From Rotaria sordida (lineage: Eukaryota; Rotifera; Eurotatoria; Philodinida; Philodinidae), in NCBI GenBank assembly GCA_905250125.1, contig CAJNOL010000233.1, positions 131,010 through 195,009 on the forward strand: a DNA stretch of 64,000 bases, given 5' to 3'. This document shows, in pieces, positions 59,911 to 64,000 of the stretch; position 1 is the first letter of the stretch; each line of letters begins with the position of its first letter. A model generated the notes under the pieces. That model did no database searches. It saw nothing but the letters and a program-made list of their open reading frames with translations, and was not told where the DNA came from. The position numbers and the translations under genes are program-made.

Positions 59911-60649
59911 ACTGATGGTCCAAAGAGTGTTCTATAATATTTTATTATTTTTTTCAATTCATATGATACTATAAAAATTTTTGATCAAAGCTGTTCATCT
60001 CTTGATTTAGATGATTAAGAAAAATTTTCATTTCTACATTAAAGTTTATACTTCACAACACGGATTACACAGTAGACAATTTTATGATAAATAAACTGAA
60101 AAAAATCTTTCAAAACCAAGATTTTTTAGAAAATCGGTATCTCAGTCAAGAAGCATTTGCGAAGCTTTACGCTAACCAAGTATACGTTGTAGGTATAGAA
60201 GAAATTTGCTAAAGACGTCTTTTCGGAAAACGAATAATGGTTTTTTCACAACGAAAACTTTTCTTATAAATCGATAAATTAGAAGCTCTAGTTTCAGGTT
60301 ATATAAAGAGTATTCCATAAGTATCGGCCCTATTTTTATTTTATTCTTAATCTGTACTATATGTAAAGATGGATAGACATGGACGATATATTTTTTGAAG
60401 AGTATTGTCTAAGTTATTATCCAAGAAAAATTATACTCAATTTGCATCAACCCTAAGAAAGTACTGCACTAATAAGAATATTGAAAAACTTTTATCAACC
60501 AATTTTTTTTTTTACCTTTTATATCAATATTTTTAAATACAGAAGACATTGTAATATGGAAGTCGGCGTCGGAAAATGTCAAAGTATTACAAAATGTATT
60601 AATCTCATCGTTATATATTAAGATAAGAATATAATTATCCGGACTCCGT

Positions 60650-60735
60650 GTGAGATGGGATGGGGACGAAAAAAATCATCCCATGAGATGAGCCATTGCG
60701 AGCTGTCTCATATGGAATGGGATTGTCCCATCCTA
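60650..60735. repeat. GGGATGGG motif cluster, second site
   Basis: It contains GAGATGGGATGGGGAC, ATCATCCCATGAGATGAG, ATATGGAATGGGA and GTCCCATCCTA within about 85 bp. These are direct and inverted variants of the motif cluster at 866-945 and 1515-1590. Class unknown. Confidence 0.5.
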
Positions 60736-61667
60736 CGCGAAGTCTTGATAATTATAGTTTAAAAATAACAGCCAATTGCTCACTCACTACAAGAAACTGT
60801 TGTCATTCTATTTTTACAACATCCTAATCATGCGAAAGAAATTTTTAATATACACTTTTCTTGTATGAATCTTCCACGTGTGTAATTCATTGTGACACAT
60901 ATTGATTAAACATATATTCTCTAAACTTCTGTTTCTCTAGTTTGAATATGACATTACAATGCTGTTGTCGCCAATATGTATGCGAAAATAAATTTTCCCT
61001 CATTTTGAATAGTGTACAACAAGAACAGAACAACAAAAGTGACTCATAGTGAGTGAATGATAGCTTAGATGTTACTCTTCAAAAATATATCTTCAATATG
61101 CATTTATCTTTAAATATGGTAGAGATTTTTAAAAAAATAAAAATGGAACCGATACTTATGGAACATTATTTAGAGCTTGTCACGTTACGTCTTGTGGTAC
61201 ATTCTTTTTTTTTTTTTGTTATTAAAACATATTTAGAGATATAAATATAAGATGCAAAGTGCAGCCATTTATTATAGGTTATTTGTTCGATGTATAGATG
61301 ATTTCCTCAAATCTTCTATGAGGTGTTATAGTTCTACTCTCATTATTTTTGTTATACGCTCAGTAGTTTGTCTTTCACTGTCGTAATTGAGATAAGAAAT
61401 GTGATTGCCAGGTGCGAAGAAGTTTCAAATAATAATAATAATATGTTTGATATCTATACAAACAATTTTAACAGATACCGAAAGATATGAGTAAGATGCA
61501 AAGAAAAATATCGATTTCATTATATATTAAATTTTATTGTCTTAATGTAATATCATATTTTTGTTATAATTCATTGCAAGACTAGATAATACATATTATT
61601 GAAGGGATAAACACATGCAAACTGCTAGAATTAATCATAACATTAAACAAGGATCATCTACATATGA

Positions 61668-61953
61668 TTAGCGCTTTTGGCTTTGATTGCTTGAAACATT
61701 TGTACCACTTCCACCAGGACCAGATGAGCCACTACCAGCACCTGCACCAGGATCACCTTTACTTTGTCCTGGAGCATTTGAACCGGTACTTGATCCACTT
61801 ATTGCTTGATCATTTCCCCCTGCACCACCACTAAACAATTGTCGATTAATTTAATTTCATAGATGAAAATCTGAAAAATATTTTACATTACCTACGAGGA
61901 CCTGTAGTTTGTCCTGCTTGATTCGATGAGAGACCACCTTGGTTGCTTGACAT
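61668..61953 (-). CDS. Gly/Ser-rich small protein, 2 exons, 74 aa
   Basis: Exon 1 (61892-61953, 62 nt) and exon 2 (61668-61830, 163 nt) flank a 61-bp GT-AG intron and join to 225 nt in phase, ending in TAA. The product starts MSSNQGGLSSNQAGQTTGPR and ends VSSNQSQKR. It is dominated by Gly, Ser, Asn, Gln and Ala, with almost no hydrophobic residues, no Cys and no signal peptide. It should therefore be a disordered hydrophilic protein. The SSNQ motif occurs near both ends. The exons are visibly richer in GC than the surrounding DNA, which supports coding. I do not recognise a family. A role in RNA binding or in stress protection of the hydrophilin type is speculation from composition only. Confidence 0.7.
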
Positions 61954-64000
61954 TTTTTTATAAGATAATAGTTAGAAAGCTAAAAAACAAGAATCTGCTT
62001 CAATACTTACGAGTATGCAGTATATATATAGATGTATATTAGTCGCAATAAATATGACATAGACGGAAAACAGAAGAAAGATTTTTATGGAATAACCTGT
62101 CGATGAATATGTACTCATTTCCCTTTTCTACTCGCTGATATTGAAGGATAAGCATATTTGCCATATGACGTTGTGAGAAATGCTACTTTGTTTACAGATT
62201 ATACTACATAGATCGATTATTTTTGTCCTGTATTACCTCACGTTATGTATACACGTGAAGATCGTTTAGACAATTTCCTTCGTTAGAAAAGAGGAAAATA
62301 CATCTATGGTTTAGTAAATAATAATTAATTTTAGAAGAAAGAATTGAACGAGAATAAAATGTATCTTCTATTTTTTATTGATATGTAATTAGCATCAACA
62401 ATAATGACATTCATTTCTATTGAAAAAAATCTTATTATGAGTATATCGGACAGTTCAGAAGTTTTCTCTTGATTTATATATATATATTATTGTTCTATAG
62501 TAAAAACATATAATTATGGAATTATGTTTACAAAGAGAAAGTATAATAAAAATATGTTTTTACAAAATGATTCTATATAATAAAAATTACAAACGAAACT
62601 TGTTATAATGAACTTTATTTTCAATTCACTTGTTGACCACAACCATGCATAAAAAATGATCACAGACTAGCTTGTTTGTTGAGAGAATATAGTTGATAAT
62701 GGAGATATGGAACCTAATGGAGGCAATCGAAGTAAGGAATTGCCTGGCATTTTCACTTGAAGAAGTGATCTCAGAATGTATGAAGATCCGTGTGTCAAGA
62801 TCCTCGGCACCGTTACAAAAGCCGGTAGTTGAGAATTTTGAAAAAGGTTTGATGATGTTTGATGCATCTCGTTAGGATTTAGTTGCGTTGGTAGCTTGAT
62901 GAGATATTTTAGTGAATAGAAAAGTGTAACACTAGTTGTATGTTCTGACTACATGACTGAACTTCTTTGTTGGAATTGCATCATATATTGCAATTATTTT
63001 ATATATCTTCAAAACTTTGATTACTATCATCAGAAAGTGAAACGAGATTCTAGAAATTCATAAAAGCTATTATACATATATTTGAGTTATTATTGTTGAT
63101 AATAAATTCATAATTTGCCAGTAATATCTGAAGTAATAAATACTTTATCTAAATCTAGAGAAATAATAAATATCCAAGTTTTTATCGATATTCATCAAAT
63201 TGACTACAATTATTAAAAAAAAACGTAAACAATCTCTATGTGAAAAAGCTTTACACTACTAAACTCAGTTGATATGTATGATTTATTATAGTCATCAACG
63301 TATGTACATGTATCATGACAAACAACATAAGATAACTGCATTTGAAGATGATGTTTTTCTTGTTTTGAAATCTTCAATATTTCAACTAGTGAATAATTTT
63401 ACTTCTATAAGTTTTCATAGTTCTTCTCATTATTTGTCATTTGATTAATTCGATTTCTTTCATTGTAATTAAATTTTTTCTATGAATATTTTATCTAGAT
63501 GTAACAAAGGAAAATATCTTTGATGGTAAACATTATTATTTGAAAATATTTTCGAAATAGATCGATAATAACAAAGAGATATTTTGTATCTCTACTTTAG
63601 CTCATCCTCAATACGAATATTTCTATCTATACTAGTTTATGAAAACAAGAAATTCTATTTTTCTTAATTCAATCATTGAATTAAGAATTGCGACTGTTAA
63701 ACAAAACTGTAAATAATCAAATGATACATTTACAAACAGTACGTTAGTATCGATACTGCTGCTGACATTAAACTAGATGTATTTTTCTTGGAAAAACCTT
63801 GAATATCGTGTTCAATATAAATGGCTTATCTTTGCTAAAGATATTCTCACTCATTAGCTCAATTCTTAACCTAGTTATCAATCACTTGATTGGGATAATA
63901 CATGAAGTTGTACAACTTCTAGCTCAAATGTTCATGCCAAGTATATAATATTGACTCATTTGAAACTCAAGTAAAATAAAATAGATAACTGAGAAAATTC
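61954..64000. other. Right-hand AT-rich region
   Basis: The left edge should contain the promoter of the Gly/Ser-rich gene. Apart from the possible terminal exon near 62667-62945, I see no coding region, RNA gene or clear repeat. Confidence 0.5.
62667..62945 (-). CDS. Possible terminal exon of an unknown gene
   Basis: An open frame of about 92 codons ends in TAG at 62667. It contains LNPNEMHQTSSNLFQNSQLP and ends GSISPLSTIFSQQTS. Its GC content is well above the neighbouring DNA. A canonical AATAAA lies about 50 nt beyond the stop on the minus strand (62612-62617). An internal Met near 62867 could start a 66-residue protein, or the segment could be the last exon of a gene further right. No upstream exon was recognised and no domain is apparent. 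It could also be a relic. Confidence 0.3.
   Translation of the reverse strand, partial: EHTTSVTLFYSLKYLIKLPTQLNPNEMHQTSSNLFQNSQLPAFVTVPRILTHGSSYILRSLLQVKMPGNSLLRLPPLGSISPLSTIFSQQTS

Larger units (their letters stand above)
57023..61667. other. Intergenic region with transposon-like content
   Basis: It should hold the convertase promoter next to 57022. It contains the 8-bp-TSD element at 58170-59910 and a GGGATGGGA motif cluster at 60650-60735. Short open frames here show no domain and no consistent splice structure. A minus-strand AATAAA near 61533-61538 could serve the Gly/Ser-rich gene to the right. Confidence 0.6.

Overview
The window looks like nuclear DNA of a small-genome invertebrate animal. 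It is strongly AT-rich (roughly 70% by eye), and its genes are cut by many GT-AG introns of about 50-70 bp. The gene set is metazoan: a PAR-1/MARK kinase with UBA and KA1 domains, the nonsense-mediated-decay kinase SMG1, and a membrane-anchored furin-family convertase with a Cys-rich tail. Base composition, intron size and abundant small foldback elements fit a rotifer, possibly a bdelloid. That assignment is inference from general features, not from a marker gene.

Layout: every gene I can support lies on the minus strand. From right to left they are a two-exon Gly/Ser-rich small protein (61668-61953), the convertase (46256-57022, 22 exons, 1152 residues), an unrecognised 478-residue protein (43841-45801, 4 exons), SMG1 (16048-42728, about sixty exons) and MARK (5571-12007, 17 exons, 981 residues). 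The exon joins given for MARK, the convertase, the 478-residue protein and the Gly/Ser protein were checked by hand; each keeps phase and ends at a stop. A possible terminal exon of another gene sits at 62667-62945. Intergenic DNA at 1-5570, 12008-16047, 42729-43840, 57023-61667 and 61954-64000 holds no recognisable genes, but it carries repeats.

The genes show no sign of working as a unit: polarity signalling (MARK), RNA surveillance (SMG1) and secretory-pathway proprotein processing (convertase) are independent housekeeping or developmental functions.

The least expected content is a dense population of short palindromic (foldback) elements, mostly inside the long introns of SMG1, the convertase and MARK. 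At least three unrelated palindromes (families A, B and D here) share a terminal motif close to ACGARGAAA followed by CC a few bases in. This suggests mobilisation by one transposase not encoded here. A fourth foldback (C) is nested in a B copy. A separate 1741-bp element at 58170-59910 has perfect 12-bp terminal inverted repeats and a perfect 8-bp target duplication. A 10-N assembly gap interrupts one Cys-rich repeat of the convertase.
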